Of a stretch of DNA of 64,000 nucleotides, positions 33,372-43,860 are shown one piece after another; the stretch's first letter is position 1; each line of letters opens with the position of its first letter. The notes beneath the pieces are model-generated. The model had not been told where the DNA came from. It saw only the letters and a list, made by a program, of their open reading frames with translations, and ran no database searches. The DNA lies in contig JAHLKG010000014.1 in the NCBI GenBank assembly GCA_025526995.1, forward strand, positions 124,001-188,000, written 5' to 3'. Origin of the DNA: Powellomyces hirtus (taxonomy: Eukaryota > Chytridiomycota > Chytridiomycetes > Spizellomycetales > Powellomycetaceae). Made by a program: the position numbers and the translations under genes.

Positions 33372-34141
33372 ATGGGTATGTCCAACAGCTCCCCCCCACA
33401 CACACACACTCCCCCACACTCGCCCGCCCTCGTTTGTGCTCAACCCCTCTCTCCCTCTCTCTCTGCTCACACACACAGCCCCCATCATCGGACAAAAAGC
33501 CCCTGCCTTCAAGGCCGCCGCCGTCGTCGACGGTCAGTTCAAGGACGTCTCCCTCGACCAGTACAAGGGCAAATACCTCGTCCTCTTCTTCTACCCCATG
33601 GACTGTGAGTTCACCCAACACTCGCCGACCCATCACCCGCGCACAACTGACTGACCTTCCTTCGCTCTCCCCTATAGTCACCTTTGTGTGCCCCACCGAA
33701 ATCATTGCTTTTTCGGACAAGATTGACCAGTTCCGTGCCCTCGGCGCCGAGGTCGTCGCTTGCTCCACCGACACCAAATTCTCTCACCTCGCCTGGGTCA
33801 ACCAGCCCCGCAAACAGGGCGGTCTCGGTGAAATGAAGATCCCCATCCTTGCCGACGTGACAAAACAAATTGCCTCCGACTATGGAGTCCTCATCAACCA
33901 CGGTGAGGATGCCGGTGTTGCGCTCCGCGGTACCTTTATCATCGACCCCGAGCAGAACCTCCGCATTGCCCACATCAACGACCTCCCCATTGGCCGTAAC
34001 GTGGACGAGTACATTCGTCTCATCGAGGCCCTCAACTTTCACGCAGAGCACGGTGAAGTCTGCCCGGCCGGATGGGCCAAAGGTGGCAAAACAATCAAGC
34101 CGGACCCAACTGCCTCCAAGGAATACTTTTCCTCGGCTTAA
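33372..34141 (+). CDS. TSA1: Typical 2-Cys peroxiredoxin (thioredoxin peroxidase)
   Basis: Three exons (33372-33375, 33479-33604, 33678-34141) give 197 residues. The enzyme reduces H2O2 and organic peroxides using thioredoxin. The peroxidatic cysteine is Cys48 in FVCPTE, and the resolving cysteine is ~Cys172 in GEVCPAGW. Both GGLG (in KQGGLGEMK) and the C-terminal YF motif (KEYFSSA) are present; together they mark the overoxidation-sensitive eukaryotic type that can signal or turn into a chaperone. The first coding exon is 4 nt (ATG plus G). TATA and bZIP sites upstream suggest strong, stress-induced expression. Confidence 0.97.
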
Positions 34142-34689
34142 CTTAAACTCAATTCCACATAAGCAGTTGTCGACTTCGGATAATAGCACCACCAGGGTTC
34201 GATCCTGGGGCCTCAGTTATGAAAATCGCTGTGGCTCTACACGTAGTGTGCATACCGTTGCGCGCAGGTCTATGAAGCGGGCGGCCGCGCAACAAAATTC
34301 TACACGTTGTATTTTTACTCACTACTCATTCAAAAATGGTCCAAATAACAAAAGGAAGACAATTCCACGTTCCCCTATGAATGTTCTACGATGATGTATG
34401 TTCTACGATGTAATGTTGTCTCACAGATAGTATCTGAGCTGGTGCGGGAAAGAAATGAGCAGATGTGCGAAAATGCGTAGGCATGTATTTTCCTCACCAC
34501 TCCCTCAAAAATGGTCCAAATAATGAAAGGAAGACAGTTCTAGACTCGCGGGGGTCTGTGCTACGATTTGGTCACGTTGCGAGTCTGGTATCTGTGCAGG
34601 GGCGGAAGAGGTATGAGCAGGTGGGCAAAAAGCCGTCGAAAAACGCGAAATCAAACAACTCAGTCAATTACCCACTTTAACAGTTGCTC
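34142..34689. repeat. Intergenic with a diverged direct repeat
   Basis: A ~55-nt block around AAAAATGGTCCAAATAA occurs twice, at about 34312-34368 and 34488-34543, with further weak similarity around GAAATGAGCAG and GGTATGAGCAG. It looks like an old local duplication. A T-arm-like CCAGGGTTCGATCCTGG near 34191 is not part of a full tRNA. No gene is seen. Confidence 0.5.
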
Positions 34690-35569
34690 TTATAAGTCCA
34701 CTCCCGTTGCCTCTCCTAAGCCAGCATCCAGAGCAAACGATTGCGCTAGATTACAACCAGAATTATGCTCTGGCCTCACTCGGTGAATATGTCTTAAAAG
34801 TTGCTTTACTTCACCGTCTGTTCCAAGTTGAAGCAGAGGAAGAGATAAGCACAGAGCAGACCGCTGCGTTGCCTCCTGGAAAACGACATCGCAAAGACGA
34901 TGAACAGCCAACCTCTTCTTCACCTGGAAAGAAGCCCCGAGCAGAGGATACTGGTGGTGCTGGGCGTAAGTCGCGGAGATCATCCACAAGGGGTCGAATC
35001 ATAATGAAAGCTTATTTAGATGGACGCCTTGCCATCAACCGGATCTTCAATATCGCTACCAAAGCTTTGCAATTGAGCAATCGCTGTATGGCAAAAGATA
35101 AAAAGGCATGCGTACTGTCAGAGCATTGGTTGGTGCGGTACATCTTGACGCTGAGCGCACAACTGAAGGCAGTGGGCTGAGAGTTGCTGAAAAGAACTTT
35201 ATTGATTGGGAAACTGCCGCTGGCTACTTTGTGGATTCCAACTATTTCCCTCCCACTTTGCGACCCCCTGCTGCCGGTTCCACTGCAAATCCCGTCAGCA
35301 TCATTGAGAACCTGCCCCACGCGTTCGGTAATGCTCCGTGGGCTGAGCTGGCATTGAACAATAATCGCAATGGTGCTTTGCGATATTTGGGAGATTCGGT
35401 GTTGGGGTTGGCTGTAACGGCAGAGATCTTGTCGTCGCGCAGTGCAGATGGACGCGGAGACCAGGCTTTAGGAGCGGACATGGAGATAAGGTGCTTTCAT
35501 AAGCGTGCAACGGTGCGATATAGCAAATTCCATCTTCCCCCTTCTAACTTGAAAGTAGACTGCATGTGA
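34690..35569 (+). pseudogene. Tandem RNase III-like gene, frameshifted or decayed
   Basis: Two reading frames together resemble two RNase III folds. In the first frame, ALDYNQNYALASLGEYVLKV resembles the RNase III signature, followed by a Lys/Arg-rich insert (~60 residues). The second frame, from ~35105, gives RTVRALVGAVHLDAE, the usual ALIGAIYLD helix, then a second signature, GALRYLGDSVLGLAV. The frames join if one base is added in the AAAAA run at ~35099-35103. Catalytic acids look partly lost (Ala at the usual Glu in both signatures, Glu for Asp in the first), the frame lacks a good ATG, and the second domain stops early. It may be a Dicer-like or mL44-like relic. A sequencing error or recoding at the A-run is possible. 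Confidence 0.5.
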
Positions 35570-35847
35570 CTATCAGACTGTAGATATGTTTGATGTTTTG
35601 CAAAGAGAGTTTCTCTTTGTTTTCTTTCATTGCAAAAAAAACAACCTGCGGCTAGAAATACTTCAATACAGTACTACTGGATATTCTGTTGGCCGTTCGA
35701 AAAGAGTGACATGACGTTTTGCCCTTCCCACCGTCGCGTCGACGCGTAAAGGAAGGATGAGGGAAATGTCATTCCCCTACTAACCCCTTGTCCATAATCT
35801 TTCCTATTCTCAAACGAGCTTTTTTGCATTTGGGTTTTTTTTTCACA

Positions 35848-37057
35848 ATGACGGACCCCGACAAAGACCTCAAGGAGCGCTTTGAAAAACTCAAGCTCAA
35901 TCCAAACTCGACCGACGCTCCCAAACTGCCATCGTAAGAGCACGCTTGTTACAAAACAACCATCCCTGTACCATTCCCCCCCCCCCCCTCGCATAACACT
36001 CAGTCTCTCTATCGTATATCTAGTGACGAAGAACTATACAGCCGTCTCAAATCACTCACGGGCACCGACCCCATCGCCTCCATCACCCAGCACCAACCTG
36101 CTCCCAACACCCCGCGCAAATACGGGTCCATCCCACACCAACCCACGCCCTATTTCGGTCTCGACGCCGAAATCGCCTCCCTGCTGCAAGGCGACCTCCT
36201 CAGGGACGTCGATGTTGATGTCGGGTACGAGGAGGAACGTATTGGGGTGCCCAATTTGCCTGTGCCCGGTATCGACGATAGTGCCAATGGCGATCCACGA
36301 CCGGGGGCCATGTCGCGAGGCGCCTCGTTTGATGGCAAATATGTCGATTACACGAATCTCGTGTTGACGTCCCCGACCCAAACCACCACCACGACCCGCG
36401 CAACCGATTATTTGAGTCTCGAGGACGAGAATGAGGATGTGGCGGACATCTTGGCCAAAGTTGGGCATGAAGTGGAACTGGAAAAGAAATTCGGACGGTC
36501 GGATAGTGGTAGCACTACGGCGGATTTTGAGAAACGGATACAGGGTTTGAAGGCGTTTGTACCCTCCCCGACGAAAAATGGGAAGAGCAACGATGGGAGT
36601 AAGAAGAGTGGGGGTGGGGCAGAGGATGCGAGTCCGGCTCTGGGGAGGAAGAAAGGGGCGGCTGCTGGTGGGGATGTGGATGCGATTGGACCCCCGCCGC
36701 GACCTCCGTCGTTGGAGGATTTTGCGGATGAGGAGGAAGACATGTGGTGTTGTACGTATTCCAGGCTGACTCAACCTTCCCACCGCTCCCTCCTCCGGTG
36801 CGGCAATTGCCGTTTAGTATCCTTCCTCAATGGCCCCCTAACGCATCTTTTCCTAAATTCTTCTCTATCCTTTTTCTTGCCTCACCTTTCATCTCATTCA
36901 AACCCCAACAGGCATATGCAACGACGACGCCACCGTCCGCTGCAAAGAATGCGACGACGATCTCTACTGCAACACGTGTTTCCGCGAGGGCCACCAGGAC
37001 GATTACGAGCTGAAACGACATGTGCCGACCAAAGTCGAGCAGAAGCGCGGGCGGTAG
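35848..37057 (+). CDS. ANCHR/ZFYVE19-like abscission checkpoint protein
   Basis: Three exons (35848-35933, 36024-36751, 36912-37057) give 319 residues. The short helical N-terminus ([17 protein letters not shown]) and a motif around [12 protein letters not shown] lead to a long acidic disordered middle. The C-terminal cysteine-rich domain ([20 protein letters not shown], then CFREGH and ELKRH) closely matches the end of ANCHR, which with VPS4 and CHMP4C delays cytokinetic abscission. The FYVE-type finger of the animal protein is absent here, so lipid binding may be missing. The cysteine-rich exon begins mid-codon at acceptor 36911. The stop is followed nine bases later by a 17-C run. Confidence 0.82.
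35976..35988 (+). repeat. 13-nt poly-C run in ANCHR intron 1
   Basis: An uninterrupted C run inside the 90-nt first intron, upstream of the acceptor. Confidence 0.85.
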
Positions 37058-37065
37058 GGAACCCA

Positions 37066-37082
37066 CCCCCCCCCCCCCCCCC
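37066..37082 (+). repeat. 17-nt poly-C run after the ANCHR stop codon
   Basis: It starts 9 nt after the stop codon, in the presumed 3' UTR. Confidence 0.9.
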
Positions 37083-38135
37083 AACCACCACAAATAATAG
37101 ATAAAAATGAAAAATAGCGCTTTGGCCTGCAGGCGATGGAGATCGTGGTGGGTTGAGGGCGGCGGTATGGGCGTGGGGAGAATATGGGGACCGCGGGGAG
37201 GCGGTAATTTTGTATATAGATTTTTTTTTTCGTTTTGTTAGAATGGATCATTCATCACCCATCCTTCGTGTTTTCGTTTCTCGGGTTGTGCCTTTTGTTT
37301 CCAATACATCCTTCCCACTGACACCTCCCTGCGTTTGCGCTGGAGGGAGGGGGGGGGGGGGGGGGGCGTTCCTTTACTCGTTATCTCTTCCCCATGGTGC
37401 TGTATACGGTGCAGACAGCGTCGGGTGGTTCACTTTTCGTAAAGTCACGAACGAGACTGTACCACTATTTCTCAACTTGATCATATACCATTTGCCTCGC
37501 ACCCACATTTTTTCATCTTCTTTTTTTTTGTTTTGGCTGATAATCAATGGGGTCAGCAAAACGACCCGGAAGCAAGGACCCCTCGGACAGAGACGTTGCT
37601 TTCTCCGTCAATGCATCTGGCGGGCCACCGCATCCTCGTTCCCTTTACGGATTGTCCACATGGTGCAACACTCGGAGCGTATCATCGTACGTGTAGTTTG
37701 TTCGTCCCAGCGACCGTGAACACCACGTCATGTGGGCTGAAGAACGTGCACCCCCCGCGCTTTTGGGTGTTGTGAAAGAGCAGAGTACTTGGAAAGTGGG
37801 CATGGATGGAGACATGGGACGAGAATGTGAATGGATAGATGGGTCAAAGATGAATGGGTCTTTCACGATATGTGTGAAAACGATGTGTGACGTTTGCACT
37901 GGATGTGCGGCACACCTGCATTTTGAAAGAAGGTTGACGATTCCTTGGATGCGCCCCATGTTTTGCCGTTACGCTGCGAAGGTAACCGTACTTGCGCTCG
38001 TGGTAATAGAGTAGCAGTAGTCGGTATCGACGCGTGCGCTGACTCACAAAACGGGGCGCAAACGTCTCTCCTCTCCGCGCAAGAACCCACCGAGAAAAAC
38101 AACGATTAACCAACCCAAACCCGCAACAAACAAGA
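37083..38135. other. Gene-poor interval with poly-G run
   Basis: It contains an 18-G run (37349-37366) and T-rich stretches. A 50-codon plus-strand frame starts at ATG 37547 (MGSAKRPGSKDPSDRD) and has a GTACGT donor-like site at its end, but no acceptor-side exon is convincing, so I do not call it a gene. Confidence 0.4.
37349..37366 (+). repeat. 18-nt poly-G run
   Basis: An intergenic, uninterrupted G run ~290 nt past the ANCHR stop. Confidence 0.9.
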
Positions 38136-38525
38136 ATGGAGCCCACCCTATTCCATCCCTGGTCGTCACCGGCGCCCATCCTCTCGGACGGCGAATTCCA
38201 ATGCTACAATGACCCGGTCTGGCGCGTCGCCAAAATGTCGCGCATGATGCGGCAACTGCAGGCCCTCGTGCACACATGGAAAGACCTTGCCACGCAACCC
38301 GACCTGCGGGCATTCGCGCGCCACAGCGCCCTGCTGCAGAACCTCACCACGGAACTGTCCATCTACGCGCGCGAATCCGCAACTTCAATGTCGGTCGGGA
38401 GGAACGAATGGCCCCATTTTGCGCTGGGGAACTACACCCACACGGACATTGCACTCGCGTTTCAGAGCGATGCGAATCTTGCCGACTGCGGCGTCGAAAA
38501 TGCCGTCGAGGACCCCGAGCTGTAG
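38136..38525 (+). CDS. Hypothetical 129-residue protein
   Basis: A single ATG-initiated frame (context ACAAGAATGG) with C/G-rich codon use like the neighbouring genes. No known domain is recognised. The middle (KMSRMMRQLQALVHTWKDLA) would make an amphipathic helix and the C-terminus is acidic (ENAVEDPEL). There is no signal peptide or membrane segment. A 14-C run follows 47 nt after the stop, the same arrangement as behind two confident genes here, which slightly supports it as a real gene. Confidence 0.5.
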   Translation: MEPTLFHPWSSPAPILSDGEFQCYNDPVWRVAKMSRMMRQLQALVHTWKDLATQPDLRAFARHSALLQNLTTELSIYARESATSMSVGRNEWPHFALGNYTHTDIALAFQSDANLADCGVENAVEDPEL

Positions 38526-38572
38526 ATTACGAGACCAATTCCCATATTCGATTACCGAAAACTGATCATTTG

Positions 38573-38586
38573 CCCCCCCCCCCCCC
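38573..38586 (+). repeat. 14-nt poly-C run
   Basis: An uninterrupted C run 47 nt after the stop codon of the hypothetical gene at 38136-38525. Confidence 0.9.
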
Positions 38587-39111
38587 GCCTATTGATGCCG
38601 CTCGCTATATGCCGTACCCCTCTGCACATTGACTTTATCGATACATAGGCGCATTCCTCTTCGTTTCCCCCAACTCCACGCTCCGCTTCTCGATTGGACC
38701 CTTTGGTTCCGTGTCCTGCAGCAGCACCCCATCTGGACTTTGTTGAAACCAACGGGGAAAAAAAGTAGGGCTGTGGGTGACACGGACTCCTATCTCTCCC
38801 ATTTCACAAATGTCAGCAAAGGGATTTTTTCTTGTTCTCTGTTTTTTATCTGGGGGTCCGCATTGAACCCCGACATTGAAATCATGCGAGCGAGGGGCTG
38901 TAAATATGTATACTTTCTCAAAACACCCAGATAAACAATTGGCGGCTTCGCGCCCATTTTTTGTCTTTTTCTGGTGTGCGGTGGGGGCAAAAGGGAATCA
39001 CCAACCTCCTAGCCTACCCCTCACAAACAGAGATGTTCTGGCCGTTTAGCGGGGGGTATATCCCTGCCAGGACGCCCTATTTTCGCGGCCGCACTCCTCG
39101 CAAACGGCTGC
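38587..39111. other. Intergenic, downstream of the photolyase gene
   Basis: 3' flanks of two convergent genes; no further feature is seen. Confidence 0.4.
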
Positions 39112-41157
39112 TCACACCTTCCCCAACGCGGTCTTGAATGCCTTCAAGCACCTCGCCCTCGCGAATTTATGGTCGACGATGGGGGCGGGATATCCCAAAC
39201 GGGCAAACTCCGCGGCGGGTAGTTCCGCATATGGGTTGTGCAGGGCTTTTCCATGCAGGTGGGTGAGTTCAGGGACCCAGTGGCGGATGTAGGTTCCGTC
39301 CGGGTCGCATTTCTGCGATTGGAGGAGCGGGTTGAAGATGCGGAAATAGGGTTGCGGGTCGACGCCCGAGGACGCGCTCCACTGCCACCCGCCATTATTG
39401 TTGGCAAAGTCCCCGTCAATGAGGTGTTGCATAAAATAGCGTTCGCCGCGGCGCCAGTCGTGGAGGAGGTGTTTCGTAAGGAACATGGCGGTGATCATGC
39501 GGCAGCGGTTATGCATCCAGCCGAGAGTGTTGAGTTGGCGCATGCCGGCGTCGACGATGGGGTAGCCCGTCCTGCCGCGCGTCCAGGCGTCGAACGCTAG
39601 TGGGTCGTTTAGCCAGGGGACGTTTTTGTATTCGGGTTTGAAGGGCTGGTGTTTACACACGTGCGGGAACGCGACGAGAATGTGGCGGTAGAATTCACGC
39701 CAGACGAGTTCCGAGATCCATTTCGCAATCCCGGGCGATCCGCCCTCGATCCGCCCGTTGTTGGCGCGCATGGCTGCGTGCAGGGCTTGCCGCGTCGTGA
39801 GGATGCCGGAAGAGAGGTACGGCGAGAGAGACGATGTGCCTGCTTGCGCCACCAGATCGCGGTGCGTCGTGTACGTCGGGGACCGGTCCACCAAAAAGGT
39901 CGCGAGCCGCGCATGGGCTTCCGCCTCCCCCGCCGGAAAGTGGGTGCGGGCCAATATCGCCTGCGCAGGGTCGACCCGCAACACGTCCCCGGCAAGCTGT
40001 GTGGGTACCTCACTCCACCTCGCGAGATACGCCGCCACCGCACTCCCCGCCCCGCACGCACCCTTCGGATTCGGGCGCGGGTCCGGGATGACTTTATCCC
40101 ACATCCGGTCCCGCACCACATGGGTGATCCACGTTGTCCGGAACATCGAATACACCTTGTACACCTTTCCCTCCTTTGTGCGCACCGACCCCGGGTCCAT
40201 CACACATTGGTCCTGGAAGGTGTGCACGGTGCGCCCATCGGCCTCCAGCATGTGTTGCGTGACTTTATCGCGTCGGGTTTCATCGACCTCGAATTCGCGG
40301 TTGAAGAAGACGTGGCGGGCGTGGACCCGCCGCGCAACCTCGAGCACGGCTGTGGGTGCAGCCACGGGGTGATGGCGATCTTCGATATGATCCGCGGCGT
40401 CGTCGTCGGGTTCGACAACGCGCACAATGAGCGGGATGTGGAGTTTAGCCAATTCGTGTTTGAGACACTCGAGGTTGCGCAGGATAAAGTCCGCTCTAAG
40501 GGGCGCCATATCATGCAAAGCCCATTCAGCGACATTGATAAGGAAGAGTGCAATAACGGGCAAGTTGGATGCGGATGATGCGGCGGTCGTCGCACTACCG
40601 CCCACCCTATTCGGTTTCATTCCGCTGTTGATATTTGCAGTGCCGGGTTCGAACGTGGTCGCAGCATACAGCGCCGGATTATCCCTCACTCTCAAATCCG
40701 ATTTAAACCAGACGAGACACGTGGGCTGCGGCATCGTCGTTTCCTCCACTGTCGCAGACGTTGCCACCGACAACACATCAGCAGCAGCATGTGATAAACG
40801 TACTGGCTCTTCAACCGCCTCGTCCTCTCTCCCTCCCGCCTCGGCTCCGCCGCGCATGTCCGCTCGAACCTTCTTCACCACCTCCTCCCCGCCCGCGGTC
40901 TCACATATTGCGAGCTCCGCTTTGCGTTTCTGCAGCGGCATTTTTATATGTGTATGTGATGTGTGTGATGTGCGGGTTATTGGTAGTTTGGGAATTGCTG
41001 GGTTTTGATGAAAGAGGAGGTATTTGGGGATGAAATGGGCGGGTTCGCATGCTATCTTTCGCAACGGTGGGATTTTTATCCGCGCGGAAAGGCATCGTTG
41101 TGCGTCGTGTGGCTTAGACGTGGCGTAGGGGTGAACCGCGATCTGAGAAAATGCCAT
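39112..41157 (-). CDS. PHR1: Class I CPD DNA photolyase
   Basis: An intronless frame of up to 681 residues. Photolyases split UV-induced cyclobutane pyrimidine dimers using blue light, FAD and an antenna chromophore. The N-terminal alpha/beta domain starts at CLVWFKSDLRVRDNPALYA. The FAD domain shows KWISELVWREFYRHILVAF, GYPIVDAGMRQLNTLGWMHN and NNGGWQWSASSGVDPQPYF, typical of fungal CPD photolyases rather than cryptochromes. Before the core lies a ~145-residue leader. A second in-frame ATG at 40941 (MPLQKRKAEL, basic, possibly nuclear) follows a stretch rich in basic and hydroxylated residues, so the longer form could be mitochondrial. The true start is uncertain; the core is intact. Confidence 0.95.
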   Translation of the reverse strand: MAFSQIAVHPYATSKPHDAQRCLSARIKIPPLRKIACEPAHFIPKYLLFHQNPAIPKLPITRTSHTSHTHIKMPLQKRKAELAICETAGGEEVVKKVRADMRGGAEAGGREDEAVEEPVRLSHAAADVLSVATSATVEETTMPQPTCLVWFKSDLRVRDNPALYAATTFEPGTANINSGMKPNRVGGSATTAASSASNLPVIALFLINVAEWALHDMAPLRADFILRNLECLKHELAKLHIPLIVRVVEPDDDAADHIEDRHHPVAAPTAVLEVARRVHARHVFFNREFEVDETRRDKVTQHMLEADGRTVHTFQDQCVMDPGSVRTKEGKVYKVYSMFRTTWITHVVRDRMWDKVIPDPRPNPKGACGAGSAVAAYLARWSEVPTQLAGDVLRVDPAQAILARTHFPAGEAEAHARLATFLVDRSPTYTTHRDLVAQAGTSSLSPYLSSGILTTRQALHAAMRANNGRIEGGSPGIAKWISELVWREFYRHILVAFPHVCKHQPFKPEYKNVPWLNDPLAFDAWTRGRTGYPIVDAGMRQLNTLGWMHNRCRMITAMFLTKHLLHDWRRGERYFMQHLIDGDFANNNGGWQWSASSGVDPQPYFRIFNPLLQSQKCDPDGTYIRHWVPELTHLHGKALHNPYAELPAAEFARLGYPAPIVDHKFARARCLKAFKTALGKV

Positions 41158-41682
41158 TTACGTCAAGGCACTGTAGTACACGCCCATAAGCATATCGACA
41201 TCTCGATCGAAAACTACAAAGCGCCACCCCCCCCCCCCCCCCCCCCCCCCCATCCCCCAACAAGAAAAAGTATAGAAAAAAGGAAAACATGACACCCAAT
41301 AGAGTGTATGTGATGTCGATGCCAATCCCACCAGAAAAAAAGATATATTCAGTTCACAGCAACGAAAAAGCGCACTACTATTCAATCAAGTTGGACCCAT
41401 CCCATATATATATGGGGAGGGTAGGCAGACTGTGAATTGAGGGGTATATCGCGGAACGAAACGGGAGGATGGAGAGCGAGGAAGAGGTGGGGGGCGGTCT
41501 CGCGTAGAAAGTATGAAAGAGGGGGGAGGCGGGCAAATGGGGCTATTGTCTTCTGACCCGCAGAGAAACGCGCCCACGCGAGCCCGTCTGCATCCCAATA
41601 GCTGTCAGCTCCCAAACCACCACTCAATCAAACAAAAAAGAAGAATGCACATAGGAACCGGGGGTTTTCAACTTTTTATAGT
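41158..41682. other. Intergenic with 25-nt poly-C run
   Basis: Upstream of the photolyase and downstream of the RhoGAP gene. It holds a 25-C run (41227-41251) and an ATATATAT stretch near 41405. No gene is seen. Confidence 0.45.
41227..41251 (+). repeat. 25-nt poly-C run upstream of the photolyase gene
   Basis: The longest uninterrupted homopolymer in the window. On the photolyase coding strand it is poly-G, ~70 nt upstream of the distal start codon, so it lies in the promoter or 5' UTR. Confidence 0.9.
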
Positions 41683-43860
41683 TCACGTCGCCCCCTCCGG
41701 ATTCGCCGCAGTCGGTTTCCACGAATCAAATCTCGCGGGCGGTTGCAGATCCATTTGCTGCTGCTGCTGCTGTTGCATATTCTGTTGTTGCTGTTGAGTG
41801 TATTGCTGCTGCTGCTGTGGCTGTTGCTGCATCCCATGGGTATACATCCCGTTATTTCCCATCCAATTCTTCTGCTGCTGTTGCTGATATTGCTGGTTCT
41901 GCGGCGTTTGCATCCCATACTGCTGTCCGGTATACTCCAGACTTCCCACGCGCGGGGGTGTCCATATCGGTTGCTGTTGCTGTTGCTGCTGCAGGGAAAA
42001 GGGGGATGATTGTGGCTGCTGTTGCGGATTATGTCGGGGTGGCGGGGCCGGTGTGGGGATCATGGTAGGCATGAGCGGGGTAGCGACTTGGTCATCCGCA
42101 AACGGATCCATATCGTCCATTAAATTCATCAACGCCGACGTGTCATCGGCTCGGGTCGACGGTGTTACGACTGTTGTTGCCGAGGGTAATGGGTTGCCGT
42201 TGTTGTTGGTATAGCTGTGATTGCTACTGGCGGAGAAGGTAGAGTTGGGGTTTGTGGTGTTGGTAAAAGATTCCTTCCCGCTGCCCCAGCTTACGCGCAT
42301 GGTCGCCGACGGGACGGGGCGAGACGTGGGGATGGTTGTGGTGGTGACTGTGTCCCAGGGTGCGGACACCGTTGAGGCTGTGGGTGAAGAGATGACGGAA
42401 GGGGATGATGTTTCGCCGGCAGAAGACGGACGGAGGATAGCGGCCCTGCTGCCGCTGTTGGTGATCGTGTTGCTCGGGGGGCTGGAGGAGGTATATTGGG
42501 AAGGCGTGAATGCTGATGTGGCAGAAATGGAGGATGGACGGGGGCGGACGGGTTTATTGGGCGGCGAGACACCAGCGGTGGAAGAAGAGAGGGTTGACAC
42601 TGACGATTTCTTCATGACGTCGGCAGATTGACTCCCGACTCGCGAGGACCGCTGGGGGATTGACGGTGGTGTTTGTACCACCGGGAGCGGAGGCGGGGTT
42701 TCCGTCTTTATTCCCCCAAACAGCATTTCGTATTCCGAGACGAGACATCTAAAGAGTGCACTTCCAATACCCAGTGTCGGGCAAAAAATGACTTGCAAAT
42801 TTCCCACCGACATTTTGTTCACGCCTTCTTTGCTCGCCACGTTCGCGAGGTGTCCAAAGAGGGTGTAACACAGCGCGCGGGTCAGGTACGGCAGGTTGGC
42901 CGCGGCGATTGTAGCGCGGGTTTCAGCAATCAATTGCGGGGTGGGTTCATTGTCGGCCGTGTTGGAGTAGAGGCGGGAGAGTTGGAGTGCAACGGGATCG
43001 GTGAGGATGGATTCGGGGAGTTCGCGCAACCATGCTTTGAAGAGGGATGCGACCGCATTGCAGTCAATGTGTTGCAAAGTCAAATCCACGTCGAGACCTG
43101 AATTGAACTGGGCGCGGATTTGGGCGACTTCGGAGGTGGAGCCGGATATGCGGTAGATTCCAATTTCGTCTAATCCACGCAAATTCAGAAACTCGACGCA
43201 GCGGTAAAACACCGCAGGCAAGTGACGGATGAGGTGGTCGGGGAGGTTGCACTGGGTCGTGTCGACGACGGGGAGGGTGATGCGGGACCGCTCGAGAGCA
43301 TCGGCGACGGAAACGCCAAAGATGGGGTTGGTGATAGAGACGCTGTCTGCACTCCCGTTTCCGTTTGGGCTGTTGGTGGTCCCGCTGTTGCTGCGATGGC
43401 TCCCCGTGCGTTCTTTTGCTTTGGACTCCCACTCTGCGACGGCGACTTTGGCTTTTGCTTGCAGCTCGGTCCCCTTTTCGGCAGCCTTGGCGCGCCATTC
43501 GGCCGTCACTTTGGCGGCTTCGGATGCTTTTGTTCGGAACTTTTGCTTGAATGTCGATAAGGATGGTTTGGCCCCTCCACCACCTCCACCGCTGTTCGAA
43601 TGCCCACTTCCGTGTGAGCTAAAGGACGCCGTTTTACTGTCCCCCAAATCAACATCATCTTGCGCCACGTCATCATCGTCCAGCAGAGCATTGTAGTCAT
43701 TATTATTGAAAGATGCCGCAAACCCCGAGGATACCTCTTTTGCCCCCGATGTGGTGGGGTAATTGGGTGATATTTTATTGTCGAATCCAAGTGTGGTGGC
43801 ACCAGAGGACGAAGTGCGGGGCTGTGGGCGCGGCGGCATGGGGGGCGGCGGATGAGACAT
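41683..43860 (-). CDS. RhoGAP-domain protein
   Basis: A single exon of 725 residues from the ATG at 43860 (MSHPPPPMPPRPQ). A proline- and serine-rich start is followed by a Lys/Ala/Glu-rich helical segment (KFRTKASEAAKVTAEWRAKA). The RhoGAP domain spans about residues 195-375 and opens with FGVSVADALER. The catalytic arginine finger is in GIYRISGSTSEV, and later helices include LFKAWLRELPESILTDP and KMSVGNLQVIFCPTLGIG. The second half is low-complexity, ending in long Gln/Asn tracts from CAG/CAA repeats. The protein should switch off Rho-family GTPases; no membrane or lipid-binding domain is evident. It lies 9 kb from the RhoGEF gene, but I see no sign of shared control. Confidence 0.92.
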   Translation of the reverse strand: MSHPPPPMPPRPQPRTSSSGATTLGFDNKISPNYPTTSGAKEVSSGFAASFNNNDYNALLDDDDVAQDDVDLGDSKTASFSSHGSGHSNSGGGGGGAKPSLSTFKQKFRTKASEAAKVTAEWRAKAAEKGTELQAKAKVAVAEWESKAKERTGSHRSNSGTTNSPNGNGSADSVSITNPIFGVSVADALERSRITLPVVDTTQCNLPDHLIRHLPAVFYRCVEFLNLRGLDEIGIYRISGSTSEVAQIRAQFNSGLDVDLTLQHIDCNAVASLFKAWLRELPESILTDPVALQLSRLYSNTADNEPTPQLIAETRATIAAANLPYLTRALCYTLFGHLANVASKEGVNKMSVGNLQVIFCPTLGIGSALFRCLVSEYEMLFGGIKTETPPPLPVVQTPPSIPQRSSRVGSQSADVMKKSSVSTLSSSTAGVSPPNKPVRPRPSSISATSAFTPSQYTSSSPPSNTITNSGSRAAILRPSSAGETSSPSVISSPTASTVSAPWDTVTTTTIPTSRPVPSATMRVSWGSGKESFTNTTNPNSTFSASSNHSYTNNNGNPLPSATTVVTPSTRADDTSALMNLMDDMDPFADDQVATPLMPTMIPTPAPPPRHNPQQQPQSSPFSLQQQQQQQPIWTPPRVGSLEYTGQQYGMQTPQNQQYQQQQQKNWMGNNGMYTHGMQQQPQQQQQYTQQQQQNMQQQQQQQMDLQPPARFDSWKPTAANPEGAT

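Noticed and set aside
34165..34240. tRNA gene suggested by CCAGGGTTCGATCCTGG.
   Set aside because: Only a T-arm-like piece: no D-arm/A-box, anticodon stem or acceptor stem can be drawn around it.
35090..35110. Programmed -1 frameshifting at TAAAAAG in the RNase III-like gene.
   Set aside because: The zero-frame context (GAT AAA AAG) is not a proper X XXY YYZ heptamer, and other signs of decay (missing ATG, early end) are present.
37547..37692. Possible exon MGSAKRPGSKDPSDRD with a GTACGT end.
   Set aside because: No downstream exon in phase could be found and composition changes abruptly.
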